Positions 42,012-52,107 of a stretch of DNA of 64,000 nucleotides are shown here, in pieces. The stretch spans positions 1-64,000 of the forward strand of contig CBDCYS010000022.1 of the NCBI GenBank assembly GCA_965224215.1, given 5' to 3'. Position 1 is the first letter of the stretch. Each line of letters opens with the position of its first letter. Made by a program: the position numbers and the translations under genes. This stretch comes from CBDCYS01 sp965224215 (GTDB lineage: Bacteria > Acidobacteriota > Terriglobia > Bryobacterales > UBA6623). The notes under the pieces are model-generated. The model saw only the letters and a list, made by a program, of their open reading frames with translations, searched no databases and was not told the DNA's origin.

Positions 42012-43502
42012 TTCCTGATAATGATCGCTGTAGCTGACACCCGTTCTGCCGGCGTGCCGCCAGATCTTGGCCGCCACGAACAGAAAACGCAGCCGCGCCG
42101 TCGCCAGGGTGGTGTGCCGCAGCGTCTCCACGCTGGCCTGGGCTTCGCGGTTGCACAGCAGCAGCCAGCAGTTGAGATTGTAGGCCAGCATGGCCAACTG
42201 AAAGTGATTGCGGTTCATGTCAAAGCGGCGCGAGGGATGGGCCGCCAGCCCGGCGTCGTTGTTGGCCTCCTTGATCAGGTTCTCGGCTCCGGCGCGCTGA
42301 TTGTAAAACCACACCACCGCCGCGATCGGCTCGGCCAGATTGGTGACAAACACGCGGTAGGTGTAAGCGCTGGTGGCGAACAACTGGTATTGCTCGGCCG
42401 CGCCGGCCTTGGGCTCGTTTTCGTAACGCAGCGCCAGGAAACGGCAGGCCCGCGCCCAGCCTTGCGGTTGGTAGAGGAATTCGCATTCCGCGTCCGCGTC
42501 GGAGCGGGGGGAGGGTTTCCATTCTGCTTGCTGCAAGCGCTCGACCAGGCGCCGCGTTTTGCGCGCCACGATGACGAACTGACAAGCCGCCTTTTCATAG
42601 GCCTCCACCGCCTCCCAGCAATAAAAGCCGGAATCGGCCCGCGCCAGGATTTTCTTCACGCCGCCCGGCAAAGTCCGGAAAGCGCTCTCGAGGTGGGCGG
42701 CGATCTGTCGGCCCGTGGGCCGGTCGCCGTTGCGCAACCCGCCCATCAGGTATTCGCGCGTCTCGGCCAGGAAGGTCAGTATCGGCTGGTAGCTGCGCTT
42801 GCCCTTGTTCTTGGGGTTGTAGCTCTTGCGCCCGCCCATCTGGCGGCCGTAGAGGGTATGCACGGTGGTGTCGGTGTCCAGCGTCACCGTCTCCAACTTC
42901 ACGTGGGCCGCGGCCCTGACTCGTTCCCGCAGCTGGCGCTGAATGGAAAGGATCTGCTTCGCCACGTTGAGGTGCAGCGAGGCCAGAAAGCGCCACAGCG
43001 TGGACTGCGGCGGCAGACGCGTCACTTGCAAGATGCCGGTCAGGATGGGGTCGCGAGCGATGAAGCGGAGTTGGTTGAGCCGCGCAAAGCCGACATAGAG
43101 GCCGAGCACGAGGGCCAGCACGAACTGGTAGGGGCTCATGGCTCGGGTGATCCGTTTGGTCGTGAGGGTTTCTTCCAGCAGCGCTTGGAAGCCGAGTTTT
43201 TCGAGCAGGGTGGCGACGGGCAGCAAGCCGCCGTAGGGAGTCAGATTCTTGCCACGGAAGTGATAGGGCGTGGCAGCCCCGATTTTATTGGGCCGCGGGG
43301 CCCTCGCGCCGGGGCCTTGTTTGACGGGCCTTCGGGAGCTATGCTGTTTTCGTTTGGTAACCATTTGGGTGACCTCCTTGGGGTTGACTGGCGAAGCTGA
43401 AATCTTTGCCAGCCTACCTTTTTACCCCATGTTTTCGGGGGTTCCCAAATGGTTCCTGGCGGCTCAGCCCTCACCAGGTGCACCGGCAGTGCATAATTCA
43501 GG

Positions 43503-43825
43503 TTCTAGCAACGGGCGAGTTGCTAAATCCCTAGTGTCGCAATGGTTTTTTTGCCGTAGTACTGTTAGAGCCCCGAGCGCAAGCGACGGGTCAAAGCTCG
43601 CGCCTGAATCCTTTCTCTACGTCCGGCCCTTCGCGCCCCGCGCCATCCGCCGACGCTGTTGAACTGAATCGGATGCCGAACGGTTTTGCCTTAGCGAAGA
43701 GACAGCGGTAGCAATCTCAATGGACGGGCTTGGAGCGGCAGAAAGTCCGCGTTAAGGCCGTTTACGGAAAAATATGGCGAGACTGCGGCGGCGCTCACTC
43801 GCCTGCTGCAGCCCATGACCCTCTC
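43503..43825. other. Spacer downstream of the TonB receptor gene
   Basis: About 320 bases without a gene. A short motif GAGCCCCGAGCGCAAGCGAC (43570-43589) resembles dispersed repeats common in Acidobacteriota and Planctomycetes; only one copy is seen here. Confidence 0.4.
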
Positions 43826-46800
43826 CTAGAAGCCGTATCGCAGGCCAAGCTGAACAATGCGGCCCGATGCACCGGCCGCCAAGCTAGTAACCGTGCCGAA
43901 GTTGCCTGCTTGGCGGTTCCCGTTCGGGATATTGAAGTTCGCCCGGTTGGGAAAGTTGATCATCTCAGCTCGGAACTCCAAGGAGTGCCCTTCCCACGGC
44001 ATGAAGAACTTCTTGATGAGCGACAGATCAGCTCGCAGTGCGCCGGGACCGATGAAGGCATTTCGGCCGACGTTGCCGAAAGTGAGGTCCGCCGGGCGGG
44101 CGAATGCGGTCGCGTCAAAGAAAGTGCCGCCTCGAACGGTGGCGCGCCAAGCGGTGTTTTCCCGGTAAGGCGCATTCGCGTCCGCACGGACACGTGCTGC
44201 GGTCGGGTAGATCTGGCCTGCGTTTCCCCACCAGGTCGAGAACGGCGGGCCCGTCCGCGCCTCGATGATTGTGCCGATCGTCCAGCCACCAAGAATCTGG
44301 TTGACGACGCGACTCCTGAAAGGGTGCGCGCGCCCATGACCCCACGGCAGGTCGTAGACAAAGTTTGTAATGTAGCGGTGTGCGATATGACTCCCGCCTA
44401 GGCTCCAGGCACTGGCCCGATCGTATTGGTTCGTGAACGGAAAGTTGCCGGCCTCCCCGCCGAGTTCGTCGCGGCCTTCTACGTTGTCCATCGCCTTTGC
44501 CCAGGTGTAGTTCATGCTGAACTGGAGTCCTCCCGAGTAGCGCTTCTCGAACTTGAGGTTCAAGCCGTGATATTCCGAGTCGCCCCAGGTTGGGGACACC
44601 ATTCGGACATCGCCGAACTGGCCGAATGGCCGCAGGGTTTGCTGATTCACTCCCTGGCGAACCCACTGGATGGCGTTCGGGTGAATCTGATTCAACGTTG
44701 CGGTTCCAGGAATCGTGAGCTTGCGGCCCAACGTGGAAAGGTAGCCGATTTCGAAGATCGAGTTCCAAGCCAGACTGCGTTGAATGTTGAAGTTGTAGGT
44801 AATCAAATATGGGTTTGGCCGCCCTTCCGGCTGGAAGAATTGCGGTGAAAAGATGGTCCGCCGGCCCACCGGGACCGACCCGAATCCTGGGAGTAGATCC
44901 GCTTCTGTCGGCAAGATAATGTCGGGCAGGCCGTCCTGCAGGCGAAACGCGGCCTGGGAATTGTTCGCCGCGCGGAAGTCGCCGTTGACCGAAAAGCCCG
45001 CAGTCGCCGCAAAGGGCGTCGCCTGGTCGTACTGACCAATGTAGAGAATGGAACCGCCGGCTCGAACAACCCATCCGTCCGCCGGCCTATAAGCAAGCCC
45101 AAGACGTGGCCCGATGTTGTCTTTCACGAAGTTGTGTGCATACCTTGATCCGCCGCGAGCATCACGGCCGGACCACGTGATCGCCCCCGGACAATCGCAC
45201 ACGGGGTTGATTGCAAACTCGTTGAATGAATTCTGCCGGTTGGCAATCTTCTCCCAGCGCGGGGTGTCGAGATCGTAGCGCAAGCCGAGATTCAGCGTCA
45301 GTTTCGGACTAAGCTTCCAGTCATCCTGAACGTATATTCCCGCCGAGTTGGCGCGGCTCCGAATGAGGAACGTTTCCGTGCGGCGGCCGCGGTTGACGAA
45401 GCCGTAGAGCAAAGCTGCAACCGAGTCTCCGGCGGCGGTGTTGTTGAAGGTAAATTCGCCGCCCGCGCGCGGCAGATTGATGTCATCGTTCTGTGAAGCG
45501 CGCATCTCGCCGCCCCACTTGATCGTGTGGTTGCCTTTCACGTACGTCCAGTTGGTAACGAAGTGGTTGTCAATAATCGGAAACTGTCGCCGCTCCTGGC
45601 CGCCACGACCAAAGGCGGTTATGCCGCCGGTCAGGTTGATGTCGGGGAAGAAATCCGGATTGATGCCGGTAATCCCAAGTTGGGTCGACAGATTCTCGCC
45701 GCGGGCGACGTGTGGAATCCTCGGGTGAAACTTCCGCCAATTGTAGGTGTAGCGATATTCCCCCACGAGAAGATTTGTGAAATTCGTGATGCCCGTTATG
45801 GAGGCGTTGTAGTATTGCTGCTCGATAAGGCGCGCGTTCGGATGCAGGTCGTTCGGAAAAATGCCCAGGCCCTGGCTTTCGTCGCCGCCGTTGACATTGT
45901 GGACGTAGCGCCCGTAGAGGCGGGTCTTGTCATTGATGGTGTGATCGACTCGAATACTGAGCGTTTGAGACGGAGTCGTTCGGTTGTCGAGTGCCTGAAA
46001 ATTGTTGCTGCGCGACGCTCGGTTGGGGACGTTCGGTGCGGGCCAAAGAGCCGCGATGGCGCGCCCCACCGGGTCTTGCTCACTGAGCGGGATCGTGTTG
46101 TTCGGCAGCGGAGTACGGGTGAACGGGTTCCTGATCGTTCCACCGCGGCTGGAGAAATTGCCATTGATCTCGGCTTGATCGGGGATATTGTTGATGATCG
46201 GATCGGCCGTCTTGTTACTGATCCACTCCTGGCTGGCGAAGAAGAACGTGCGATCCCTTGCGATCGGTCCGCCAACAGCCCAGCCATACTGGTTGCGGCG
46301 CAGCGTCTGTTTTCGAGCCGCGAAAAACGAGCGGGAGTCCATCGCGTCATTCCGCAAGAAGTTGTAAATCGCGCCATGAAACGCATTCGTACCCGATTTG
46401 GTGGTCATCTGGATGAACCCGCCGCCGGATCGTCCCATCTCCGCTTTGTAATTCGAGACTTCGACGTTCATCTCCTCGAGCGCCTCGATCGGCGGGTCGA
46501 AGTTGAGTGACGCGACGCCGAGCAGAATGTTCTGCGTCGAGCCGCCGTCGAGTGTCCACATGGCGTTGTTGCTGCGCCCTCCCGCGATCTGGAACTGGGA
46601 ATCGGTGCCGTTCTGCACGACGAAGCCGGAGAGCCGCACAAGCTGGGCGGCTCGCCGGCCGAGTAACGGCATGTTGACAATCGTCTTGTTTTGAACAACG
46701 TTGCCGACCGAAGAATTCTCAGTCTTGAGGAGTGGAATGTCGGCCTCGACGGTGATCACTTCGGTCATCTCGCCCAGCTCAAGGCTAATGTCAGCGCGGG

Positions 46801-47116
46801 CCGAGGCCGCCGTATCAAGCCTCACATTCGGCCGCGAATATTTCTTAAAGCCTGTCCTCTCGACAGAGATTTCGTAGTTGCCGGGCTTGACGAAAGGGAT
46901 AGTGTACGCCCCGGTTTCATTTGTGGAACTTGTGTACTTCTCGCCGGTATCCGAGTTGGTGAGCAGCACCTCAACGCCTGGGATGACGGCCAAGGATGAA
47001 TCAACAACAATCCCAGTCAAAGTAGCGTTTTGTTGCGCCGACGCCGGAACGCCCATAAAGATCAGCACGAGGGCAATAAGTACCAAGCCCCTCCCGACTA
47101 ACCACGAATGTTGCAT
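43826..47116 (-). CDS. TonB-dependent receptor with carboxypeptidase-regulatory domain (Oar-like)
   Basis: A 1096-residue outer-membrane receptor. ATG 47116 is chosen because AGGAG lies 8 bases upstream; a longer frame extends to 47266. Signal peptide LVGRGLVLIALVLIFMGVPASAQ, then a CarboxypepD_reg-like beta-sandwich (ATLTGIVVDSSLAVIPGVEVLLTNSDTGEKYTSSTNETGAYTIPFVKPGNYEISVERTGFKKY), a plug domain (VVQNKTIVNMPLLGRRAAQLVRLSGFVVQ) and a large barrel ending in GRIVQLGLRYGF with a C-terminal aromatic. Oar-like receptors are expanded in Acidobacteriota and are thought to import large or bound substrates using TonB. Substrate unknown. The frame is intact, in contrast to the genes that follow. Confidence 0.92.
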   Translation of the reverse strand: MQHSWLVGRGLVLIALVLIFMGVPASAQQNATLTGIVVDSSLAVIPGVEVLLTNSDTGEKYTSSTNETGAYTIPFVKPGNYEISVERTGFKKYSRPNVRLDTAASARADISLELGEMTEVITVEADIPLLKTENSSVGNVVQNKTIVNMPLLGRRAAQLVRLSGFVVQNGTDSQFQIAGGRSNNAMWTLDGGSTQNILLGVASLNFDPPIEALEEMNVEVSNYKAEMGRSGGGFIQMTTKSGTNAFHGAIYNFLRNDAMDSRSFFAARKQTLRRNQYGWAVGGPIARDRTFFFASQEWISNKTADPIINNIPDQAEINGNFSSRGGTIRNPFTRTPLPNNTIPLSEQDPVGRAIAALWPAPNVPNRASRSNNFQALDNRTTPSQTLSIRVDHTINDKTRLYGRYVHNVNGGDESQGLGIFPNDLHPNARLIEQQYYNASITGITNFTNLLVGEYRYTYNWRKFHPRIPHVARGENLSTQLGITGINPDFFPDINLTGGITAFGRGGQERRQFPIIDNHFVTNWTYVKGNHTIKWGGEMRASQNDDINLPRAGGEFTFNNTAAGDSVAALLYGFVNRGRRTETFLIRSRANSAGIYVQDDWKLSPKLTLNLGLRYDLDTPRWEKIANRQNSFNEFAINPVCDCPGAITWSGRDARGGSRYAHNFVKDNIGPRLGLAYRPADGWVVRAGGSILYIGQYDQATPFAATAGFSVNGDFRAANNSQAAFRLQDGLPDIILPTEADLLPGFGSVPVGRRTIFSPQFFQPEGRPNPYLITYNFNIQRSLAWNSIFEIGYLSTLGRKLTIPGTATLNQIHPNAIQWVRQGVNQQTLRPFGQFGDVRMVSPTWGDSEYHGLNLKFEKRYSGGLQFSMNYTWAKAMDNVEGRDELGGEAGNFPFTNQYDRASAWSLGGSHIAHRYITNFVYDLPWGHGRAHPFRSRVVNQILGGWTIGTIIEARTGPPFSTWWGNAGQIYPTAARVRADANAPYRENTAWRATVRGGTFFDATAFARPADLTFGNVGRNAFIGPGALRADLSLIKKFFMPWEGHSLEFRAEMINFPNRANFNIPNGNRQAGNFGTVTSLAAGASGRIVQLGLRYGF

Positions 47117-47454
47117 TTCGGTCATCTCCTGCGATCGTTTACTTTCGAAAAGATGTGCCCAGCACAAGGGCAGGGGCCCGGCGATAGGGATGTTCACCCA
47201 AGTTAGATACAGAACCCTAGCCGCAAACGAGCTTGCAATGAACCTGCGCCCGTCGTTTGGACGCAATGTTCATGAGCGAAGGGAAGTACTCCGTAGCCGA
47301 CCCAAAGCTACTATCACTAGTCAATTTTAACACCGTCCGGCCAGCCAACAAAAGTGAGAGAGTGCGCGACATCAAAGTGCGAGGAGCGGTGGTTCTGTTT
47401 TAGGGCTCCGATATCTGAGCGTTATAGTATGCTCAGATATGGAGGTACACTCTC
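47117..47454. other. Upstream region of the TonB receptor, with a 10-bp palindrome
   Basis: About 340 bases holding the receptor's ribosome-binding site (47126-47130) and presumably its promoter. At 47411-47420 and 47431-47440 there is a perfect inverted repeat ATATCTGAGC / GCTCAGATAT around a 10-base spacer, just ahead of the ISKra4-type remnant at 47455. It could be an operator, a hairpin in the leader, or an element end. Confidence 0.5.
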
Positions 47455-48090
47455 ATGCCCGATTCCTTGCCAGCCTTGAAGACCGTTCGCGCCCAGTTGC
47501 TCCGACGGATCACCACCTGCGGTGACATGCGCCGAGGTTCGATCTCCGCCTTTACGCGAAAGTGTGGTCGAGCTAACTGTCATTGTGCCCAGTCGGGATG
47601 CGGGCCATGGGCCGCAATACCGTTTGACCCGCAGCGTGAAGGGCAAGACCGTCACGGAGACTTTCTCTGATGCGGCCGCGCGGCGCAAAGCCCAACGGGA
47701 GGTGGCAGAATTTCATCGTTTCCAACAATGGAGCCGAGAACTGATCGAGGTCAACGAGAAAATCTGCCGCTTGCGCCCCGTCGCAGAAGAAGACGAACAA
47801 CCGGGGTCTCTCAGACCGCAGGAAAAAAAACGGCCGCGGCGATCCAACACGAAGTCGCCCAAGCAGTAGAACAGTTGCTGGCGGTGATCTTCGCCGCCCG
47901 GCGCAAGAATCAACGCTGGGATCTGGAAGCGCCCGAGACGGCTACCCGAGCGGCGCTGCACCAAGCTGGCGCGAAGTTGCTTGAGCAACTATTGGAGGTG
48001 CCACCGCCGACCGAGTCCGAGCAACTACGCGAATACTACCGGGGCTACGGTTCCTCCGCCCGTGACTGGGCTCAGGCAAAATGCTCGCGC
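47455..48090 (+). pseudogene. DUF6788/ISKra4-type transposase remnant
   Basis: ATG 47455, after GGAGG, begins a DUF6788-like protein: SLPALKTVRAQLLRRITTCGDMRRGSISAFTRKCGRANCHCAQ, then a frameshift near 47590 to GHGPQYRLTRSVKGKTVTETFSDAAARRKAQREVAEFHRFQQWSRELIEVNEKICRLRP. DUF6788 genes usually precede ISKra4-family transposases. After another shift near 47820 the start of such a transposase appears (AAIQHEVAQAVEQLLAVIFA ... APETATRAALHQAGAKLLEQLLEVP), which fades by about 48080 with no catalytic domain. Clearly a dead fragment; the rest is missing. Confidence 0.75.
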
Positions 48091-48095
48091 TCTTA

Positions 48096-49532
48096 CTAGC
48101 TCTGGTCGATCTCATCAGCGGCTCGATGCCCCGATTCCAGGGCCGCTTCCTGTCCGGCCGAGAAGTTCGCGCAATAAGCGCCCGCGAAATGAATGCGGCC
48201 CACGGGTTCGGTCACCTTCGGCTAGAACTTGGCAAGTTGTCCGGGTTTGACCGTGATGCGCTCGCACGCCGCGGCCCAGGGATCCTTCGACCAGTCATGA
48301 ACGAACACCTGCTCGGAATCGGCCGACTTGCCGGGATACCGTTTATGGAAGGTCCCCTCCGCCTCCTGGGCGGTCACGCCGGGCTCGGCTCCGCCCACCA
48401 GAATGCCTCGGGGCGTACTCACTTCGTCGGCCATTTGCCAAAAATCGTGGAGGGTCGGGTCGGGTAGTGCCCAGTTCGGACTGACACCGTCCTTGTTCCG
48501 GAACTTGGTCCGCGACTGAAAGACTACGCGGGTCCGGGTGTAGTAGGGCATCTCCTGAATGATGAAATCCTTATCCTCGGTCCAGCGGGGGGTGACCGGC
48601 ATTTGCTGCAGAACCACCAGCGAGACGCAGCTGACCAGGTGATCGGCCTCCATCGTCTTCTCTTTTCCGAACTCGCGGTAGCGCACTTTCACGCCGCTCG
48701 CGGCGTGCTCGATCGCGAGGACCGGACACCCCAGGCGAAGCCGTTCCCCCAAGCGGGCGGCGAAGGCGTCGGTCATGCGCTGATTTCCCCCGACGAGACG
48801 GAACAGCTTCTTGGTCAGCAGCGGCGTGCCGCGCAGCTTCTTGATGGCGGCGTTCCAGATCACCTGCAATGCGTTCCGCTCGCTGCCAGGGAGTTGCATC
48901 ACCGCGGAGCTGGCCCCTCCAGCGAATTGAATCGCGGCGGCGGAGGCGCCGTCGCGCCGCAACAAGTCCGTCGGGGACATCTGGTCCAGATCGCTGAGGC
49001 CGGCGCTGAACGGGTCGTTCTCGTCCCGTATCCGGTCGACGTAAGGCTGGATATACAGCAGCACCAGATCCCACCAGGAACGCTCGCTCAAGAAATCGAT
49101 CTCGCGCTGATTCAAGCCCAGCTGCGCAAGATTCGCCTTGCTGTGCAAGTCGTTTTCGGTATAGAGCTTCCCGCCAAGGAAGCGCACCATGTTGTTGCGG
49201 CGAGGTAAGGCAATGTGCGGAAGGTCGAACTCCTGCATGTATTGCCAGTAGCGAGTATAGCCGGGGTAGTAGAAATGCTCGGCGCCAACGTCGGCGTAGA
49301 GGCCGTCGGCCAGGGGATCGTGGACCGTGCGAACATGCCCCCCGGGCGGCCTGTTGCTTCCAGCACGACGACGTCGTGCCCGCGCGTCATCAGGTCGTAG
49401 CCGCAGGAGAGACCCGCGATACCAGCCCCGACCACGATCACCTTCTTGGCGACTCGAGGCTGAGCGGCGGCACGCGTGGCGAAAGCGGCAGCCCCCGACT
49501 TTCAAAATGTCGCGGCGGTTCACGCCCCGCAT
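48096..49532 (-). pseudogene. FAD-dependent oxidoreductase (flavin amine oxidase type), two frameshifts and an in-frame TAG
   Basis: A Tat-exported FAD enzyme: MRGVNRRDILKVG (twin-arginine), then KKVIVVGAGIAGLSCGYDLMTRGHDVVVLEATGRPGG (FAD-binding Rossmann fold), GLYADVGAEHFYYPGYTRYWQY and others, ending beyond a stop with GRIHFAGAYCANFSAGQEAALESGHRAADEI. Three lesions: one extra base in a 5-C run at 49492-49496, one missing in a 6-C run at 49338-49343 (they cancel), and TAG at 48222-48224 before PKVTEPVG, where Trp (TGG) would be natural. Both frameshifts are at homopolymers. The start is the ATG at 49532 or one further upstream. Protoporphyrinogen-oxidase-like or amine-oxidase-like enzymes are the closest family; the substrate is unknown. 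Confidence 0.85.
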
Positions 49533-49813
49533 TGTACTTGATTCTGATTCGTTCATACTTTCAGGCAACGACGGGGCCTCTGGTGCCGCCTACCGCTCGA
49601 AAAGGGCCTCAGGTACGCGATAGGTAGCGCGAACCGGATTTTTTGAGCGAAGAGGCTGGGTGTGCTCCTCGGGAACTCGCTGGTTGCATGAGGTTGCCGG
49701 ACAAGCCCAGATGCTACTCTGGGCCCCCAACCGAGTAGGCACTTCTTCTCGGTTGTGGGCTTCGGCGTTCGGAAGTTGTTCGTCTGACGGTCGAACATCT
49801 CCGGCAGCGATAA
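49533..49813. other. Spacer, no gene seen
   Basis: About 280 bases upstream of the FAD oxidoreductase gene; its promoter should be here. Nothing else recognisable. Confidence 0.4.
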
Positions 49814-49960
49814 GAGCGCAGGCCCATCATCGAACTGATGGGCAAACGCGGGCATGTCCGAACCGTCCCGGTTCCTGACTGGATTACGGTAGCAATGGAA
49901 CTCTGGACTCCAGCCGTTGAGGCGAGAGGTGGGGTGTGTGCCTACAAGAAATCTTCGATG
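49814..49960 (+). pseudogene. Tyrosine recombinase fragment
   Basis: A short in-frame piece ERRPIIELMGKRGHVRTVPV and PDWITVAMELWTPAVEARGG. This matches the stretch before the second catalytic motif of XerC/D-like integrases (GKRGHVRTVPVPxWVK). Both sides are unrelated sequence, so it is a remnant of a further mobile element. Confidence 0.55.
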
Positions 49961-50021
49961 GACACCACAGATGTGTCCCGAGGGCACCACATGCGCTACG
50001 GGTCCCCCGAGAAGAATGGCG

Positions 50022-50863
50022 CTATTCCAGATCCAGCAAGCGGGCCGGATTGCGCCGCAGCATGACATCGATTTCCTGCTGCCTGCCTCCAGCAAGCCGG
50101 CGATGTAGCTCTTGATCCCGGCCGGATGCACCGGATTGACCGCATTGCCCAGGTCGCTCGACATGATGCAGTGCTCGGGGCCCAGCGCCTTCATCAACTT
50201 GGCGTACTCGTCCAGCGTGCGTCGGCCTTTGCCCGCGTACTCCAAGGTTGTTCCGTAGCAATACTCCAGGTAAGCGCCCATCTTGGCCGCTTCCTGCTGC
50301 TGCTCTAGGCTCATACGATTGATGGGGTGGGTCACGATGATGCGATCGATCCCCATCTTGCGCGCCTCGCGAATCCACAGCAGAGTGTTTTCGGGGGTGG
50401 CATGGCCGGTGGCTAGCGCCAGATGCTCGCGAGCCATGATCTTGAACACCTCGAGCACTTCGGGCAACAGCTCCCCGTCGCGCTAAATGCTGATCAACCG
50501 CGCATCCATTGTCGGCATCCAAACGATCCGCCCGTAGCGGCAGGGAAGCTGCGCCATCTGCAGCACGGCTGCCGGATTGATGCCGCCGACCGCATTGTTG
50601 AGCACCAAAGCCCCGAAAACCTTGATTCCGGGAACCTCGCGAGCGACCAAGAACGCGATCGGAGCGGTGGGAATGAAGTGGTTCTTGAGAACAACCGCGC
50701 GCATGCCTTCCTTGCGGGCAATTCGCGCCAGATCCATGGCATCCACCGAACGGGGGATCGTCTCCGGGTAAGCGTGCGCGTGGACGTCAACGACACCCTC
50801 AAGCTGGCCCCAACACACACCGGCGCCCAGCACGAGCGCAATAAGAAATCCCATTGGTTTCAT
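50022..50863 (-). pseudogene. DUF6282-type amidohydrolase, broken
   Basis: Secreted metal-dependent hydrolase: signal peptide MKPMGFLIALVLGAGVCWGQ, then GVVDVHAHAYPETIPRSVDAMDLARIARKEGMRAVVLKNHF (HxH metal motif), GGINPAAVLQMAQLPCRYGRIVWMPTMDA, and later THPINRMSLEQQQEAAKMGAYLEYCYG and EHCIMSSDLGNAVNP. Three faults: an apparent deletion after MPTMDA, an in-frame TAG at 50483-50485 before RDGELLPEVLEV, and a frameshift near 50080 so that the end (QQEIDVMLRRNPARLLDLE) is in another frame. The family fits DUF6282 (TIM-barrel amidohydrolase-like); substrate unknown. Confidence 0.8.
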
Positions 50864-52107
50864 AAGACTTCGTTCCATGGAGCACCATCGCCTCGCCGCT
50901 TCAAACAGGATTGAACGGCGGACCCTCGCTACCGGCGCCGATGTGGATTCCCCGGGCTGGAGAGCCAATACACAAGCTAAAGGGTCTCGGTCACGCGTCT
51001 CGGTGGTCGTGATTAAAGTGATGATCGAGGACCGTCTTATTGGCGTCCGCCAGTCGCGTGGATAGCTCTTTCATTTCCGTCTTCGGCATGGGCTGGAATT
51101 TGCGAGCTAGCTCGGTGTTCTGGCGGATGAACTCCAGTTGCGGCATCCCAACCGTCACCAGCGAAACCGGCAGCGGCAAAGCGTACTGGATCAACTGCGC
51201 AGCGCTCGCGCGGCTCGATCCGGATCCAATGAGGCCCTCTTGCGCGGTGACCTTCATGCCGATGATGCCCATGTTCTTGCGAACCGCGACCGGCAGTGCC
51301 ACCTCTTCGAAGCTGGCTCCGGGCTGGGGCTTGGGCGCAAGCGGTTCGCCGAAAAAGTCACTGATACCACCGGTCTTCCAGTAGCCCGCTCCGTCGGGGC
51401 TGCGGCCCTGCTTACCTGCGTTCAAGGCCATTTGCGTGCAGTCGAAGTCATGGCGCTCCAGAGCCTTGGCCAGCGTGACCGGATCGGCGTGGGAGGTGAT
51501 GCCGATGAATCGTACGGTCTTCTCGTCGCGCAGCTTGCAGAGGGCCCGCAGCGCCCCTCCCTTTTCGATCTTCTCCAAGTCCTCTTCGTAACGGAGGCTG
51601 TGGATATGCGAGGCGTCGAGATAGTCTGTCTGTAGCCTTTTCAAGCTGGCTTCGCACCGCCTGAGAACGTCGTCGTAGGTGCGCGCAGGTGTCTTGGTCG
51701 CGAGAAAGACCTCCTTGCGGCGCTCCTTGGTGACAAGGCCGACCCAGGTCTCGCTCAAGCCGTCACCGTAGGCCTGTGCCGTATCGAAATATCGGATGCC
51801 GAGATCTAAAGCCAGTTGCAATGCTTCCGTCCCGCGATCTTGGGTTTTGTAACCCGCCCAAAGTGTACCGGTTCAGCCGAAACGGGAGAGCGAGCGCTCC
51901 GCGGTGGTGAAGATGCCGCCCTGCGGGCGGGGATTTTCAAGGCATCAGGGTCTTTCGATCCGATGGGGTTGAGCGTGGGCGCAAGAAACTCGTTCCCGCG
52001 CCCGTGATCATCGTCTCGATGAGCCCGCCGGGCTATCCCTCGGTAGGGTTGCTTCCCAGCAGAGCCCGCTTCCGTTTCACCCGGCAACGCCATTGTAACT
52101 CCAAAAC

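Larger units (their letters stand above)
40880..43364 (-). pseudogene. IS1380-family transposase, copy B, split by IS1595
   Basis: The main part runs from 43364 to the insertion at about 42012. It then reads into the IS1595 end and stops with a foreign tail (EGGYPVDSGSPKM). The missing C-terminal segment (EKGLFERLMRRLRAMGPPG...VVEGALS) lies beyond the nested element at 40880-40980. The catalytic residues are all in the first part. Whether the 463-residue truncated protein still works is unknown. Confidence 0.9.
40664..43502 (-). mobile_element. IS1380-family element, second type, copy B, interrupted by IS1595 copy 2
   Basis: The same ends as copy A, with a clear 5-bp target duplication TTCTA at 40659-40663 and 43503-43507. 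Inside it, IS1595 copy 2 (40981-42011) is inserted; removing it and one TTCCTGAT leaves 1800 bp, exactly the length of copy A. Confidence 0.93.

Noticed and set aside
38152..43502. A composite transposon formed by IS1380 copies A and B around the secreted-protein gene
   Set aside because: The outer flanks do not share a duplication (TATCA against TTCTA), and copy B has its own duplication, so it moved alone.
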